Below, piece by piece: positions 8,072-16,848 of a DNA stretch of 64,000 bases. The stretch spans positions 310,001 to 374,000 of the forward strand of contig NZ_SRPF01000003.1 of assembly GCF_004785685.1 (NCBI RefSeq), in the 5' to 3' direction. Every line of letters begins with the position of its first letter. The first letter of the stretch is position 1. The notes under the pieces were generated by a model. That model was not told the DNA's origin. It made no database searches and was given only the letters and a program-made list of their open reading frames with translations. A program made the translations under genes and the position numbers. The DNA is from Marinobacter confluentis (lineage in GTDB: Bacteria; Pseudomonadota; Gammaproteobacteria; Pseudomonadales; Oleiphilaceae).

Positions 8072-10753
8072 TCAGCTGGCAGCGGCTTCGTCGACCAGCT
8101 GCGCCTCGTCGATCAGGCTTCGTAATTCCGGAATGCAGGAGCCGCAGTTGGTGCCGCATTTCAGGGCCTGTCCCAATGCCTCGACGCTGACCTGCCCCTC
8201 ACTGATGGCGCGGGCAATCTGTTTTTCGCCTATCTGGAAACAGCTGCACACGGTTGCTCCCATGTCTTCCACGTCAACATCACGTCCAGACAGCAGATTC
8301 CGGCGCTGGGTTTCAGAAAGCGTCTGTTCGGCAAAGCAGGTATCCAGCCACTGAACATCTGGCAAACGGTTGGGGTCGCGATCCAGCAACAACACCGCCT
8401 CAAGCCGACCGTCTACAATCCGGGCGGCACGGTAGCGACCCTCCGACGGGTCAGCCATGACCAGTTGGGCCTGGCCACCAAGCCAATCCGGCAACGTCTG
8501 CGGCCATTCCAGCGGGGTCAGGCCTGCCAGCCACCAGCTTTCACTGTGCATCATCGGTACGCGACACCAGTAATCGGCCTGCCAGCGTTTTGGCCGCTCT
8601 TTACGCACCAGAAGCCGTGCGTACCACGCGGCCCGGAAGGGACTGATGGCCGCCCGTCCGTGCTTTGCCTCCGGCTGGCCGGATACTGGGTCAGTCACGC
8701 CCTGGGTCAGAACAGTAGCAATGCCGTGAGACGCAAACTGCCGGTTCCAATGGATGGGGATAAAGACCTCACCCGGCCTTTGCTGGCTGTTTTCCCGAAC
8801 CTTACCCACAAACCGCCCGTCATCCCGGGTCAGAACCGCCAGATGCCCCGGCGCCACACCGTAACGCTGGATATCATTCGGGTGCATCTCGACGAAGGGT
8901 TCCTGGCGGTGGGCCAGAAGCCGGGAGGTATTGGCCGTGCGGGTCATGGTATGCCACTGGTCCCGGATTCGGCCGGTATTGACCACCACCGGGCCATCGG
9001 CATCCGGCACCTGGACGGGTAATACGGTGCTGACCGGAACGAAACGGGCACGTCCGTTGTCGGTGGTGAAACGGCCATCAGCATAGAGACGGGAACTGTC
9101 GCCGGCGCTCTTGTGCACCGGCCACTGAACCGGCTGCATCCCCTGATACTGTTGATCAGACAGCTCAGCCAACCTCCCGATATTGAAGATCCGGCTGCCA
9201 TCGTTCTCAAACGCCGACAGGGCGGCATGCTCGCGAAAGATGTCCGCCGGGCCTTGATAGTTGAACGCATGCCCGAAGCCCAGCTTTGCAGCGACCTCGC
9301 GGATGATCCACCAGTCCGGCTTCGCCTCACCCGGCAGGGGCATGAATGAACGCTGCCGGGAAATGCGCCGCTCCGAATTGGTCACGGTGCCATCCTTTTC
9401 TCCCCAGCCTGCCGCGGGCAGCAGTATATCTGCGTGGGCCGTAGTGTCGGTCGACGCTGTGCAGTCAGACACAATCACCGTCGGGCACCGCGCCAGGGCT
9501 TCGTGAACCCGGCCGGAATCCGGCAGGCTGACCGCCGGGTTGGTGCCCATTACCCAGAGCACCTTGATGTCACCCCGGTGAATTGCTTCAAACATATCCA
9601 CCGCTTTCAGGCCCGGCCCGTCGGCTATGGCGTCCGAACCCCAGAACCGCTTTACCCGCTCCCGCGCGCCGGGGGTGTGGTAATCCATATGCGCCGCCAG
9701 GGTATTCGCCAACCCGCCTACTTCCCGGCCACCCATGGCGTTTGGCTGACCGGTCAGGGAGAAAGGACTGGCGCCGGGTTTGCCCACGCGCCCCGTTGCC
9801 AGGTGGCAGTTGATGATCGAATTTCCTTTATCGGTGCCTGCCACGGACTGGTTAATGCCCTGGGAAAACCCCGTTACCGTTCTGGGGGTCCGGGCAAACC
9901 ATCGGTAGAAGGCCTCCACATCGTCCACATCAAGATCGCACTCGGAAGCAACAGACGCCGTTGACGGTGCCGCCGCCTTTGCAGTGACCAGAGTCTGATC
10001 AAAATCCTGACAGTGATCCGCAATATATTGACCATCAAGCAGATCATGATGGGCCAGCCAGACCAGCAAGCCGTTGAACAGAATGGTGTCTGTGCCGGGC
10101 CGTAATGCCAGGTGCAGGTCTGCAAGTTCCGATGTGGCCGTTCGCCGGGGGTCGATTACTACCACCTTGCGACCGTCACGAGCCGAGGCTTTCATCCGCT
10201 GGTAAAGCACCGGATGGGCCCAGGCCGCGTTACTGCCAGCCAGAACCAGCAGGTCCGCCAGCTCCAGGTCTTCATAGCAGCCGGGAACAACATCAGCGCC
10301 AAAGGCCCGCTTATGGGCAGCCACCGCTGACGACATACAAAGCCGGGAATTGGTATCCACATGAGGGGTAGCGATGAAGCCTTTGGCCAGCTTGTTGGCG
10401 ATGTAGTAGTCCTCTGTCAGCAACTGCCCGGACAGATAAAAAGCCACGGATTCGGGGCCATGGTCAGCAATGCTGTGGCGGATGGCCCCGGCCACAGCGT
10501 CAATCGCCTGAGGCCATTCCCGGCGGCGGCCACGCACCATCGGAAACAAGAGTTTGCCGGCATGGCCCGTGGTTTCGTGCAGGCTCGCGCCTTTGACACA
10601 CAGCCGACCCAGGTTGGCCGGGTGATGGCTGTCGCCTTCCACTCCCTGCAGCGCTGCAGGATCAGCCAGAACGCCACACCCCACGCCGCAGTATGGACAG
10701 GTCGTCTGAATTCTGTTGTCGCCAGTGCCCCTGGTAGCCACAGCGTCTCCCAT
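8072..10753 (-). CDS. nasA: Assimilatory nitrate reductase catalytic subunit
   Basis: An 893-residue cytoplasmic molybdenum enzyme reducing nitrate to nitrite. The N-terminus holds a [4Fe-4S] motif (Cys19, Cys22, Cys26, Cys52), followed by the molybdopterin oxidoreductase domain and the dinucleotide-binding domain (about 590-700, VNTGRIRDQWHTMTRT). A C-terminal BFD-like [2Fe-2S] domain (about 820-880, VCSCF and CGTNCGSC) is present, as in Klebsiella-type NasA, where it takes electrons from a flavoprotein subunit. There is no Tat signal, in agreement with an assimilatory enzyme. It is divergent from nasTS; its leader carries a sigma-54 promoter, an ANTAR-type hairpin and a terminator. The likely electron donor is the FAD protein at 16997-18226. 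Confidence 0.95.
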   Translation of the reverse strand: MGDAVATRGTGDNRIQTTCPYCGVGCGVLADPAALQGVEGDSHHPANLGRLCVKGASLHETTGHAGKLLFPMVRGRRREWPQAIDAVAGAIRHSIADHGPESVAFYLSGQLLTEDYYIANKLAKGFIATPHVDTNSRLCMSSAVAAHKRAFGADVVPGCYEDLELADLLVLAGSNAAWAHPVLYQRMKASARDGRKVVVIDPRRTATSELADLHLALRPGTDTILFNGLLVWLAHHDLLDGQYIADHCQDFDQTLVTAKAAAPSTASVASECDLDVDDVEAFYRWFARTPRTVTGFSQGINQSVAGTDKGNSIINCHLATGRVGKPGASPFSLTGQPNAMGGREVGGLANTLAAHMDYHTPGARERVKRFWGSDAIADGPGLKAVDMFEAIHRGDIKVLWVMGTNPAVSLPDSGRVHEALARCPTVIVSDCTASTDTTAHADILLPAAGWGEKDGTVTNSERRISRQRSFMPLPGEAKPDWWIIREVAAKLGFGHAFNYQGPADIFREHAALSAFENDGSRIFNIGRLAELSDQQYQGMQPVQWPVHKSAGDSSRLYADGRFTTDNGRARFVPVSTVLPVQVPDADGPVVVNTGRIRDQWHTMTRTANTSRLLAHRQEPFVEMHPNDIQRYGVAPGHLAVLTRDDGRFVGKVRENSQQRPGEVFIPIHWNRQFASHGIATVLTQGVTDPVSGQPEAKHGRAAISPFRAAWYARLLVRKERPKRWQADYWCRVPMMHSESWWLAGLTPLEWPQTLPDWLGGQAQLVMADPSEGRYRAARIVDGRLEAVLLLDRDPNRLPDVQWLDTCFAEQTLSETQRRNLLSGRDVDVEDMGATVCSCFQIGEKQIARAISEGQVSVEALGQALKCGTNCGSCIPELRSLIDEAQLVDEAAAS

Positions 10754-10772
10754 GGTTTATCCGGAAATGGTC

Positions 10773-10836
10773 CAAAAAAAAAGCCCGCAGAGCCCCCCAA
10801 TCGTTCCGGGAGAGGGGCTTTGCGGGCTTCTTTGCC
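10773..10836 (-). terminator. Leader attenuator of nasA (hexaloop hairpin plus terminator)
   Basis: On the minus strand a hairpin GGC-AAAGAA-GCC (10836-10825; loop with A at position 1 and G at position 4, as bound by ANTAR domains) overlaps the 5' arm of a strong intrinsic terminator (stem arms about 10814-10829 and 10781-10796, then nine U residues), 20 bp before the nasA start. A further hairpin with stem GGCT/AGCC is at 10854-10869. This is the layout for NasT-mediated antitermination; the hexaloop stem here is only three bases strong. Confidence 0.7.
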
Positions 10837-10898
10837 AATACCTGAAGTGATCCGGCTCTACTTGCAGCCTGGGACTTCAATTACTTGAACCTTACCTG

Positions 10899-10915
10899 TG
10901 CAAATCCAGGGCCAG
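10899..10915 (-). promoter_or_regulatory. Sigma-54 promoter of nasA
   Basis: On the minus strand CTGGCCCTGGATTTGCA matches the -24/-12 consensus with the exact GG-N10-GC spacing (GG at 10913-10912, GC at 10901-10900). The predicted start is near 10888, giving a leader of about 135 nt that holds the attenuator. Confidence 0.75.
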
Positions 10916-10990
10916 CTCCCTGAACAAGGCGTTCCGAAGGCTCTGGCGGGTTGACCGGCGCTTCAAGTGACCTTTTCCACCCTCGACCAG

Positions 10991-11007
10991 AGTCACATAA
11001 AGGTGCA
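10991..11007. promoter_or_regulatory. NtrC-like binding site between nasA and nasT
   Basis: AGTCACATAAAGGTGCA has a perfect right half (GGTGCA) and a partly matching left half of the NtrC consensus TGCACYAWWWTGGTGCA. Its centre is about 111 bp upstream of the predicted nasA start and about 141 bp upstream of the predicted nasT start, so it could serve both divergent sigma-54 promoters. Confidence 0.5.
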
Positions 11008-11112
11008 AAACCCGGAAAAACGCCCCACAAACAGGCAGACATTCAAGGAAGCAGGATGCTTCCAACGTCCGCCATTTCCGGCGAGCTCCCACGACGCGGG
11101 AGTTCCGGCAGG

Positions 11113-11129
11113 CTGGCAGATTTATTGCT
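11113..11129 (+). promoter_or_regulatory. Sigma-54 promoter of nasTS
   Basis: CTGGCAGATTTATTGCT fits the -24/-12 consensus with exact GG-N10-GC spacing (GG at 11115-11116, GC at 11127-11128). The start would be near 11140, about 30 bp before nasT. No terminator-attenuator is seen in this short leader, as expected for the genes that encode the antiterminator. Confidence 0.65.
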
Positions 11130-11169
11130 GCGGAAACAGCATTCAGTTCGCGCATTAAAGGAAGACATC

Positions 11170-11796
11170 ATGAGTTCCCATAACCCTCTCCGCATTCTGC
11201 TTATCGACAAAGACCCCGAACGGGCCAGTCAGGTGTGTGAGGCGCTGCGCCACGAGGGCCATGAAGTGATCCGGCAGCGCCCGGATGCCTCCGGACTGAC
11301 CGCCGCCGTGGCTAAGGACCAGCCCGACATGGTGATTATCGATATGGACTCACCAGATCGTGACACCCTGGAAAACATGAGCACGCTCAACACCCACGCC
11401 CCGCGGCCCATTGTGTTTTCAGCCAATGAGCCCTGCGACCGCGCCACTATGCACGCTGCCGTAAAGGCGGGCGTCAGTGCCTACGTGGTCGACGGCATCC
11501 AGCCTGAACGGGTACGCTCAATCATCGATTCCGCAGTGGTCCAGTTTGAATCCTTTCAGGCGCTTCGGACCGAGCTGGAAGAAACCCGCACAGCTCTTGA
11601 AGATCGGAAGGTCATTGAAAAGGCCAAGGGCCTGATCATGCGCCACGAGAAATGCGACGAGGAAGCCGCGCACAGGATGCTGCGCAGTGCGGCCATGGAA
11701 CACAGCGAACGCCTGGCCGTAATGGCCAGGCGCGTTATCCAGGTGACCGAAGGCAAGGACCGCCAGGGAGCAGGCTCGATTCAGCGAGCCTGCTAA
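11170..11796 (+). CDS. nasT: Nitrate/nitrite-responsive antiterminator NasT (ANTAR)
   Basis: A 208-residue response-regulator-like protein: receiver domain (about 8-125, with IDMDSPD around the phosphoacceptor position 58) followed by a coiled linker and an ANTAR RNA-binding domain (about 140-195, EKAKGLIMRHEKCDEEAAHRML). In Azotobacter, Paracoccus and pseudomonads NasT binds paired hairpins in nas leaders and prevents termination when released from NasS by nitrate or nitrite. The start at 11170 fits the receiver N-terminus (RILLIDKDPE) and lies after GGAAGACATC. Here nasT precedes nasS by 29 bp, the reverse of the order I know from Azotobacter. Confidence 0.93.
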   Translation: MSSHNPLRILLIDKDPERASQVCEALRHEGHEVIRQRPDASGLTAAVAKDQPDMVIIDMDSPDRDTLENMSTLNTHAPRPIVFSANEPCDRATMHAAVKAGVSAYVVDGIQPERVRSIIDSAVVQFESFQALRTELEETRTALEDRKVIEKAKGLIMRHEKCDEEAAHRMLRSAAMEHSERLAVMARRVIQVTEGKDRQGAGSIQRAC

Positions 11797-11825
11797 GAAC
11801 AGACATTCCCCCCGACGGAGCCCCG

Positions 11826-13010
11826 ATGGTTAACCCCACCCCCCTTCATAAACATTCCGGTTTTCACGTAAAGCTTGGCTTTGTGCCTCTTTTGGACAGC
11901 GCCCCTCTGATTGTCGCCCGGGAACTCGGGCTGTTCGATGCAGAAGGTCTGGAAGTCGAGTTAATACGCGAGGAATCATGGGCATCGCTGCGGGACAAAG
12001 TGAGCTTCGGGCTTGTAGACGGTGGCCACATGCTGGCACCCATGCCGCTGAATATGTCCCTGGCGGAGGGCCGCCCTCGGGTACCGATAATAGTGGGCAT
12101 GGTGCTGAGCCGAAACGGCAACGGCATCACCCTGAATAACACCATCTACAACCATCTGATCATGTCCGGCGCGGAACCGGATGACCCGATCGCGACCGCG
12201 GCGGCTCTGGTTCAACTGGCCCATTCCCGTGGCGAACCCATCCGCCTGGCATCGGTGTCGCCCTGGTCCTGCCATGACCTGCAACTGCGGGACTGGCTTG
12301 CCACCGCCGGGCCGGACGCACAATCGCAGGTTCAGATCATCCCGGTATCCCCGGTGCAGATGGCTGATGCCTTCAGGGCGGAAGCGGTTGAAGGCTGCTG
12401 TGTTGGTGAACCCTGGAATAGCCTTCTGGAATACGAACAGCTGGGGCGCATTCTTCATTCCGGCCACCAGATCTGGCAGAACGCGGCGGAAAAAGTGCTG
12501 GGCATGCGGGCCGACTGGACTGAGCAACACGCCACCATGCACCGCCATCTGATCAGGGCACTGCTTGCGGCATGCCAATGGCTTGATAATGACTATAATC
12601 ACGGCCTGCTGCGCGAGATACTTGCCCGCCCGGAATATCTGGGTGAGCGCATTAACGCACTGGATAGCCACCCTTACAGCCTGTTCCACCCGCGCCTTCA
12701 CCAACACTTCTTCCGGCACTCCGCCAATTTTCCCTGGGTGTCTCAGGGTCATTGGCTGGCCTCACGGCTGGCGTCCCGGCAGCAACTGGGCAGAGTCACC
12801 GGCGACATGGTCCGCCAGGTATTCAGGCCGGACCTGTTCCGGGATGCAGCAGCGTCCATGGGCATTGACACCCCGGTGATCGACAGCAAAACCGAGGGGC
12901 GCCATCAGAAGCCCTTCACACTCTCGGGGCGGTACGGGCCAGTCCGCGTTGCCAGCGACCGGCTTCTGGGTGAACAGTTACATGACTGGAAAGCGGAAGC
13001 CGCCGACTGA
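11826..13010 (+). CDS. nasS: Cytoplasmic nitrate/nitrite sensor NasS
   Basis: A 394-residue NrtA-like solute-binding fold without a signal peptide: the N-terminus (HVKLGFVPLLDSAPLIVARELG) starts directly with the first strand of the binding domain. That combination, next to an ANTAR regulator, identifies NasS, which holds NasT inactive until it binds nitrate or nitrite. Conserved positions shared with NrtA here include DGGHMLAP, NGNGITL and CVGEPWN. The start at 11826 has a GGAG(CCCCG) sequence upstream. The two genes form the regulatory operon nasTS, followed after 270 bp by the transporter operon. Confidence 0.93.
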   Translation: MVNPTPLHKHSGFHVKLGFVPLLDSAPLIVARELGLFDAEGLEVELIREESWASLRDKVSFGLVDGGHMLAPMPLNMSLAEGRPRVPIIVGMVLSRNGNGITLNNTIYNHLIMSGAEPDDPIATAAALVQLAHSRGEPIRLASVSPWSCHDLQLRDWLATAGPDAQSQVQIIPVSPVQMADAFRAEAVEGCCVGEPWNSLLEYEQLGRILHSGHQIWQNAAEKVLGMRADWTEQHATMHRHLIRALLAACQWLDNDYNHGLLREILARPEYLGERINALDSHPYSLFHPRLHQHFFRHSANFPWVSQGHWLASRLASRQQLGRVTGDMVRQVFRPDLFRDAAASMGIDTPVIDSKTEGRHQKPFTLSGRYGPVRVASDRLLGEQLHDWKAEAAD

Positions 13011-13033
13011 AACCGCCCAACAATGAAGCGTTA

Positions 13034-13050
13034 CGCACTAAAACGGTGGC
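13034..13050. promoter_or_regulatory. NtrC-like site upstream of nrtA
   Basis: CGCACTAAAACGGTGGC matches the NtrC consensus at about 13 of 17 positions (GCAC, TAAAA, GGTG). Its centre is about 110 bp upstream of the start predicted for nrtA, the same distance as for nasA. Confidence 0.6.
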
Positions 13051-13124
13051 CTTTCGTGCATTCCGGAGCTTCGCCTTCAGCATGCTGCCAAGATAATTTC
13101 GTTATTTAACAGCAATTTGGAAAT

Positions 13125-13141
13125 CTGGCATACCATCTGCT
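13125..13141 (+). promoter_or_regulatory. Sigma-54 promoter of nrtABD
   Basis: CTGGCATACCATCTGCT carries the -24/-12 elements with exact GG-N10-GC spacing (GG 13127-13128, GC 13139-13140). Transcription would begin near 13152, leaving a 130-nt leader. Confidence 0.75.
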
Positions 13142-13168
13142 TATACGATCCCAGAACTTTCTGAATCC

Positions 13169-13254
13169 CTGGCTTTTGAGTCAGCGAATTAAAACCGAAA
13201 ACAGAACATCAGGCATTGGCGCCTGCCCCCGATCTGGGTGGCAGGCTTTTTTTT
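13169..13254 (+). terminator. Leader attenuator of nrtA (ANTAR hairpin and terminator)
   Basis: The leader contains a first hairpin (CTGGCT/AGTCAG, 13169-13184), then the clear hexaloop hairpin CAGGC-ATTGGC-GCCTG (13210-13225) with A1 and G4 in the loop. Its 3' arm is the 5' arm of an intrinsic terminator (13221-13246) followed by eight T residues, so the two structures exclude each other. NasT binding to the hexaloop hairpin should permit read-through into nrtA. Confidence 0.85.
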
Positions 13255-13281
13255 GTCTGACTAAAACGTCAGGAGAACATC

Positions 13282-14637
13282 ATGAAACTGAAAACACTTG
13301 TCGCCGTGCTGTTGATAGCCGCCAGCGTCGGCAATGCCCAGGCCGAAATCGGACCGGCCGAGAAGCCGGACCTCAAACTGGGTTTTATCAAACTGACCGA
13401 CATGGCCCCACTGGCCGTCGCCTGGGAGCAGGGCTTTTTCCTGGACGAAGGGCTGTTCGTTGAACTCGAAGCCCAGGCCAACTGGAAAGTCCTGCTGGAC
13501 GGGGTGGTCACCGGCACGCTGGACGGCGCCCACATGCTGGCCGGCCAGCCACTGGGAGCCACCATCGGCTACGGCACCCAGGCGGACATCATCACCGCCT
13601 TCAGCATGGACCTGAACGGCAACGGCATTACCGTATCCAATAATGTCTGGGAACAGATGACTCCGCACATCGACAAGAGAGCCGATGGCAAACCGGTCCA
13701 TCCGATCAGTGCTGCCGCCCTGAAACCGGTGATTGAGCAGTATCGTGATCAGGGCGAACGCTTTCGCATGGGCATGGTATTCCCGGTATCCACCCACAAC
13801 TATGAGCTACGCTACTGGCTGGCTGCTGGCGGCCTGAACCCCGGCCTTTACGCGCCCCAGCGTGGCGACACCAGCGGTACCATCAATGCCGATGTGCATC
13901 TGTCCGTCACACCGCCACCGCAAATGCCGGCCACCATGGAAGCCGGCACCATTCAGGGCTACTGCGTGGGCGAGCCGTGGAACCAGCAGGCCGTATTCAA
14001 GGGGATTGGTGTTCCGGTGATCACCGATTACGAAATCTGGCCGAACAATCCGGAAAAAGTCTTTGGCGTGACCGAACAGTGGGCGGAAGAGAATCCGAAT
14101 ACCCATCTGCGTCTGCTGCGCGCCCTGATTCGCGCTGCCCACTGGCTGGACGAGAACGACAACGCCAACCGCGAAGAAGCCGTGAAGATTCTCTCCCGCT
14201 CAAGTTATGTCGGTGCCGACGAGGAAGTGATCGCCAACTCCATGACCGGCACCTTCGAATACGAGAAAGGCGATGTCCGGGAAGTGCCAGACTTCAATGT
14301 GTTTTTCCGCTACTACGCGACTTACCCCTACCCATCTGATGCCATCTGGTACCTCAGCCAGATGCGCCGCTGGGGTCAGATCCCGGAGCCCAAATCCGAC
14401 GACTGGTACATGAAAACCGCCGCCAAAGTCTATCGCGCGGATATCTACAAGCAGGCAGCCGCCTCGCTCATCGAAGACGGCACGCTAAATGCTGAGGACT
14501 TCCCGGACCTGGACGCTGAAAACTTCGTCCGCCCCCACCAGGGTGAGTTGATCGACGGCGTGGCCTTCACGCCCAGAGAGCCAAACGCCTACATCGACAG
14601 TTTCGAGATTGGCCTGAAAGGCTCACAAACCCCCTAA
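13282..14637 (+). CDS. nrtA: Nitrate ABC transporter periplasmic binding protein
   Basis: A 451-residue NrtA/NasF-type binding protein for nitrate (and perhaps nitrite). It begins with a Sec signal peptide (about 1-22, ending NAQA), so it is periplasmic, unlike the related NasS. The family pattern [34 protein letters not shown] and the C-terminal YRADIYKQA are visible, and the length is standard. A TCAGGAGAACATC sequence gives a strong ribosome binding site. It opens the nrtA-nrtB-nrtD operon and lies behind a sigma-54 promoter and a NasT attenuator. Confidence 0.95.
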   Translation: MKLKTLVAVLLIAASVGNAQAEIGPAEKPDLKLGFIKLTDMAPLAVAWEQGFFLDEGLFVELEAQANWKVLLDGVVTGTLDGAHMLAGQPLGATIGYGTQADIITAFSMDLNGNGITVSNNVWEQMTPHIDKRADGKPVHPISAAALKPVIEQYRDQGERFRMGMVFPVSTHNYELRYWLAAGGLNPGLYAPQRGDTSGTINADVHLSVTPPPQMPATMEAGTIQGYCVGEPWNQQAVFKGIGVPVITDYEIWPNNPEKVFGVTEQWAEENPNTHLRLLRALIRAAHWLDENDNANREEAVKILSRSSYVGADEEVIANSMTGTFEYEKGDVREVPDFNVFFRYYATYPYPSDAIWYLSQMRRWGQIPEPKSDDWYMKTAAKVYRADIYKQAAASLIEDGTLNAEDFPDLDAENFVRPHQGELIDGVAFTPREPNAYIDSFEIGLKGSQTP

Positions 14638-14661
14638 GTATTGAGTGTCAGGAGACATCAC

Positions 14662-15666
14662 ATGACTCACACAACTACGCTCAACCAGGCCGACTCGTTA
14701 TCACAAGGCCAACGGTGGCTCCGTGCACTGACTGAAAAGGTTTCCGGCATCAACCTGGCGGAAGCCGGCCGTCAGCTATTGCTACCGGCCATAGGCATCG
14801 TACTGTTCCTGGCCTTCTGGCACGCTGCGGCGCCCCAGGTACAGACTTCACTGGGCGCCTTCCCGGGCCCGGCCCAGGTAATGGAGCAGACCGGCCAACT
14901 CTGGCAGGAACACAGCAACCAGCGCGACCGGGCGGCACAGTTCGTGACCATGCAGGAGAAGCGCAACGAGCGGATCCTGGCAGAGAACCCTAATGCCGAG
15001 ACAAAGATCCGCGACTATCCCGGTGCACCCACGTTCATTGACCAGATTTTCACCAGTCTGGGCACGGTGCTGGCGGGCTTTATCCTGGCGACCATCATTG
15101 CCGTGCCCCTTGGCATCATCATTGGCCTGAACCGTCACTTTTCGGCCGCGGTGAACCCGCTGATCCAGGTCTTCAAGCCGGTATCACCCCTAGCCTGGCT
15201 GCCGCTGGTCACCATGGTGGTCTCGGCCACCTACGTCAGCGACGACCCGATGTTTGAGAAGTCCTTTCTGACATCGATGATCACGGTCACCCTTTGCAGC
15301 CTATGGCCCACATTGATCAATACCAGTGTGGGTGTTTCGGCGGTCAATCCGGATCTCCTGAACGTGTCCAAGGTTCTACGCCTGTCTTTCTGGACTCACG
15401 TTCGCAAAGTCGTTCTACCATCTTCCGTACCAATGATCTTTACCGGCCTGAGAGTCTCTCTGGGCATTGCCTGGATGGTCCTGATCGCCGCCGAAATGCT
15501 CGCCCAGAGCCCCGGCCTCGGCAAGTTCGTCTGGGACGAATTCCAGAACGGCAGTAGCGAGTCCTTGAGCCGAATAATGGTGGCCGTCCTCGCCATCGGT
15601 TTCATAGGTTTTCTGCTGGACCGAATCATGCTGCTTATTCAAAAGAAAGTGGCGTGGAATGAATAG
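14662..15666 (+). CDS. nrtB: Nitrate ABC transporter permease
   Basis: A 334-residue inner-membrane permease of the NrtB/SsuC family. One helix at about 35-55 is followed by a hydrophilic stretch (about 75-120, rich in charged residues, as in proteobacterial NrtB) and about five helices from 130 onward. The ATPase-docking EAA-like region is near 240-260 (VLRLSFWTHVRKVVLPSSVPMIFTGL). The ATG at 14662 follows CAGGAGACATCAC; a TTG at 14641 is in frame but precedes the Shine-Dalgarno sequence. It lies 24 bp after nrtA; the next gene is separated by a large palindromic repeat. Confidence 0.93.
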   Translation: MTHTTTLNQADSLSQGQRWLRALTEKVSGINLAEAGRQLLLPAIGIVLFLAFWHAAAPQVQTSLGAFPGPAQVMEQTGQLWQEHSNQRDRAAQFVTMQEKRNERILAENPNAETKIRDYPGAPTFIDQIFTSLGTVLAGFILATIIAVPLGIIIGLNRHFSAAVNPLIQVFKPVSPLAWLPLVTMVVSATYVSDDPMFEKSFLTSMITVTLCSLWPTLINTSVGVSAVNPDLLNVSKVLRLSFWTHVRKVVLPSSVPMIFTGLRVSLGIAWMVLIAAEMLAQSPGLGKFVWDEFQNGSSESLSRIMVAVLAIGFIGFLLDRIMLLIQKKVAWNE

Positions 15667-15677
15667 TTTCAGGCAGA

Positions 15678-15783
15678 GAGCTGGCGGGCAGGGTGTTCCG
15701 GGGACGTCAAAAACATGGATGTTTTTGTCGAGCGTACAGGGACGTATTTACAGCGTGCCCCGGAACACCCTGCCCGTCAGCTC
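15678..15783 (+). repeat. Large hairpin repeat element, copy 1 (between nrtB and nrtD)
   Basis: Outer arms of 26 bases (15678-15703 and 15758-15783) pair with one G-T mismatch. Inside is a second hairpin (AAAAACA-TGGA-TGTTTTT, 15709-15726) and a conserved segment at 15730-15756 containing TACAGGGACGTATTTAC, which also occurs on the opposite strand in copy 2 at 45753-45843. The element lies within an operon and would be transcribed as a long RNA hairpin. Confidence 0.85.
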
Positions 15784-15809
15784 GCACTCCAAATTTAGAG
15801 GAGAATGTT

Positions 15810-16706
15810 ATGAGTAAGCCACATCTTGAACTGACCAATGTACAGATGGCCTTTGATACCAAAGACGGGCCATTTGTGGCACTGGAAAACGTTGATCTGA
15901 AGATCCGCAAAGGCGAGTTTGTATCGCTGATCGGCCATTCAGGTTGCGGTAAGTCCACCGTACTGAACATCGTCGCCGGCCTGCTTCAGGCAACCCGAGG
16001 CGGTTGTGTGCTGGATGGCCACGAAGTGAACACTCCCGGCCCCGAACGGGCAGTTGTTTTCCAGAACCACTCACTGATGCCCTGGCTAACCGTGTACGAG
16101 AACGTCGAACTGGCCGTACAGCAGGTCTTCAAGAAGACCATGAGCAAAGCGGAGCGGAAAGAATGGATTCTGCACAATCTCAAGCTGGTGAATATGGACC
16201 ACGCCCTGGACAAGCGGCCCGGCGAGATTTCCGGCGGTATGGCGCAACGGGTGGGCATTGCCCGGGCACTGGCCATGAAGCCGAGCGTACTGCTGATGGA
16301 CGAGCCCTTCGGCGCTCTGGACGCCCTGACTCGCGCCCACCTGCAGGATTCGCTGATGAAAATCCAGCAGGACCTGAACAGCACCGTGATCATGATCACC
16401 CACGATGTGGACGAGGCGGTGTTGCTGTCCGACCGCATTGTGATGATGACCAACGGCCCTGCCGCGACCATCGGTGAGGAACTGCGCATCGAACTGCCGC
16501 GCCCCCGTAACCGGGTGGCGCTGGCGGATCATCCCGAGTACGTGCGCTATCGCCAGGCGGTGCTCTCATTCCTCTATGAGAAACAGACTTTCCCGGCTAA
16601 AGGGGAAAGTACGGAAGAGCAAAAGCCACAGGCCCGGGATGAGACATCAGACCAGCCCGAAAACGCGGTTGAAACCGGGAAAGATCGGGTACTGCGAATC
16701 GCCTGA
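15810..16706 (+). CDS. nrtD: Nitrate ABC transporter ATP-binding protein
   Basis: A 298-residue ABC ATPase: Walker A GHSGCGKS (about 41-48), the signature EISGGMAQRVGIARAL (about 140), Walker B VLLMDEPFGALD and the H-loop MITHDVDEAV. It matches NrtC/NrtD/SsuB-type ATPases and has no C-terminal binding-protein domain, hence NrtD rather than NrtC. The last 45 residues are a poorly conserved acidic tail. The start at 15810 follows GAGGAGAATGTT. It completes the nitrate transporter with NrtA and NrtB; the gap to nrtB holds a hairpin repeat that might lower or stabilise its expression. Confidence 0.93.
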   Translation: MSKPHLELTNVQMAFDTKDGPFVALENVDLKIRKGEFVSLIGHSGCGKSTVLNIVAGLLQATRGGCVLDGHEVNTPGPERAVVFQNHSLMPWLTVYENVELAVQQVFKKTMSKAERKEWILHNLKLVNMDHALDKRPGEISGGMAQRVGIARALAMKPSVLLMDEPFGALDALTRAHLQDSLMKIQQDLNSTVIMITHDVDEAVLLSDRIVMMTNGPAATIGEELRIELPRPRNRVALADHPEYVRYRQAVLSFLYEKQTFPAKGESTEEQKPQARDETSDQPENAVETGKDRVLRIA

Positions 16707-16707
16707 A

Positions 16708-16724
16708 AGCACTCATCCGGTGCA
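16708..16724. promoter_or_regulatory. NtrC-like site upstream of the nirBD operon
   Basis: AGCACTCATCCGGTGCA matches about 13 of 17 NtrC consensus positions, including both outer half-sites. It begins one base after the nrtD stop codon; its centre is about 119 bp upstream of the predicted operon start. Confidence 0.6.
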
Positions 16725-16807
16725 GCTCGCCCCATCAAAGCGCACCACCAAAGGGCGAAATCAGCCTGTGAATTCAGTAACCCCATGAATTAGAACAAAT
16801 TAGATTA

Positions 16808-16824
16808 TTGGCACGTACTTCGCA
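16808..16824 (+). promoter_or_regulatory. Sigma-54 promoter of the FAD reductase-nirBD operon
   Basis: TTGGCACGTACTTCGCA has a near-perfect -24 element and exact GG-N10-GC spacing (GG 16810-16811, GC 16822-16823). The start would be near 16835, giving a leader of about 160 nt. Confidence 0.8.
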
Positions 16825-16848
16825 GTGGTCCAGACAGGGAAGAACCTC

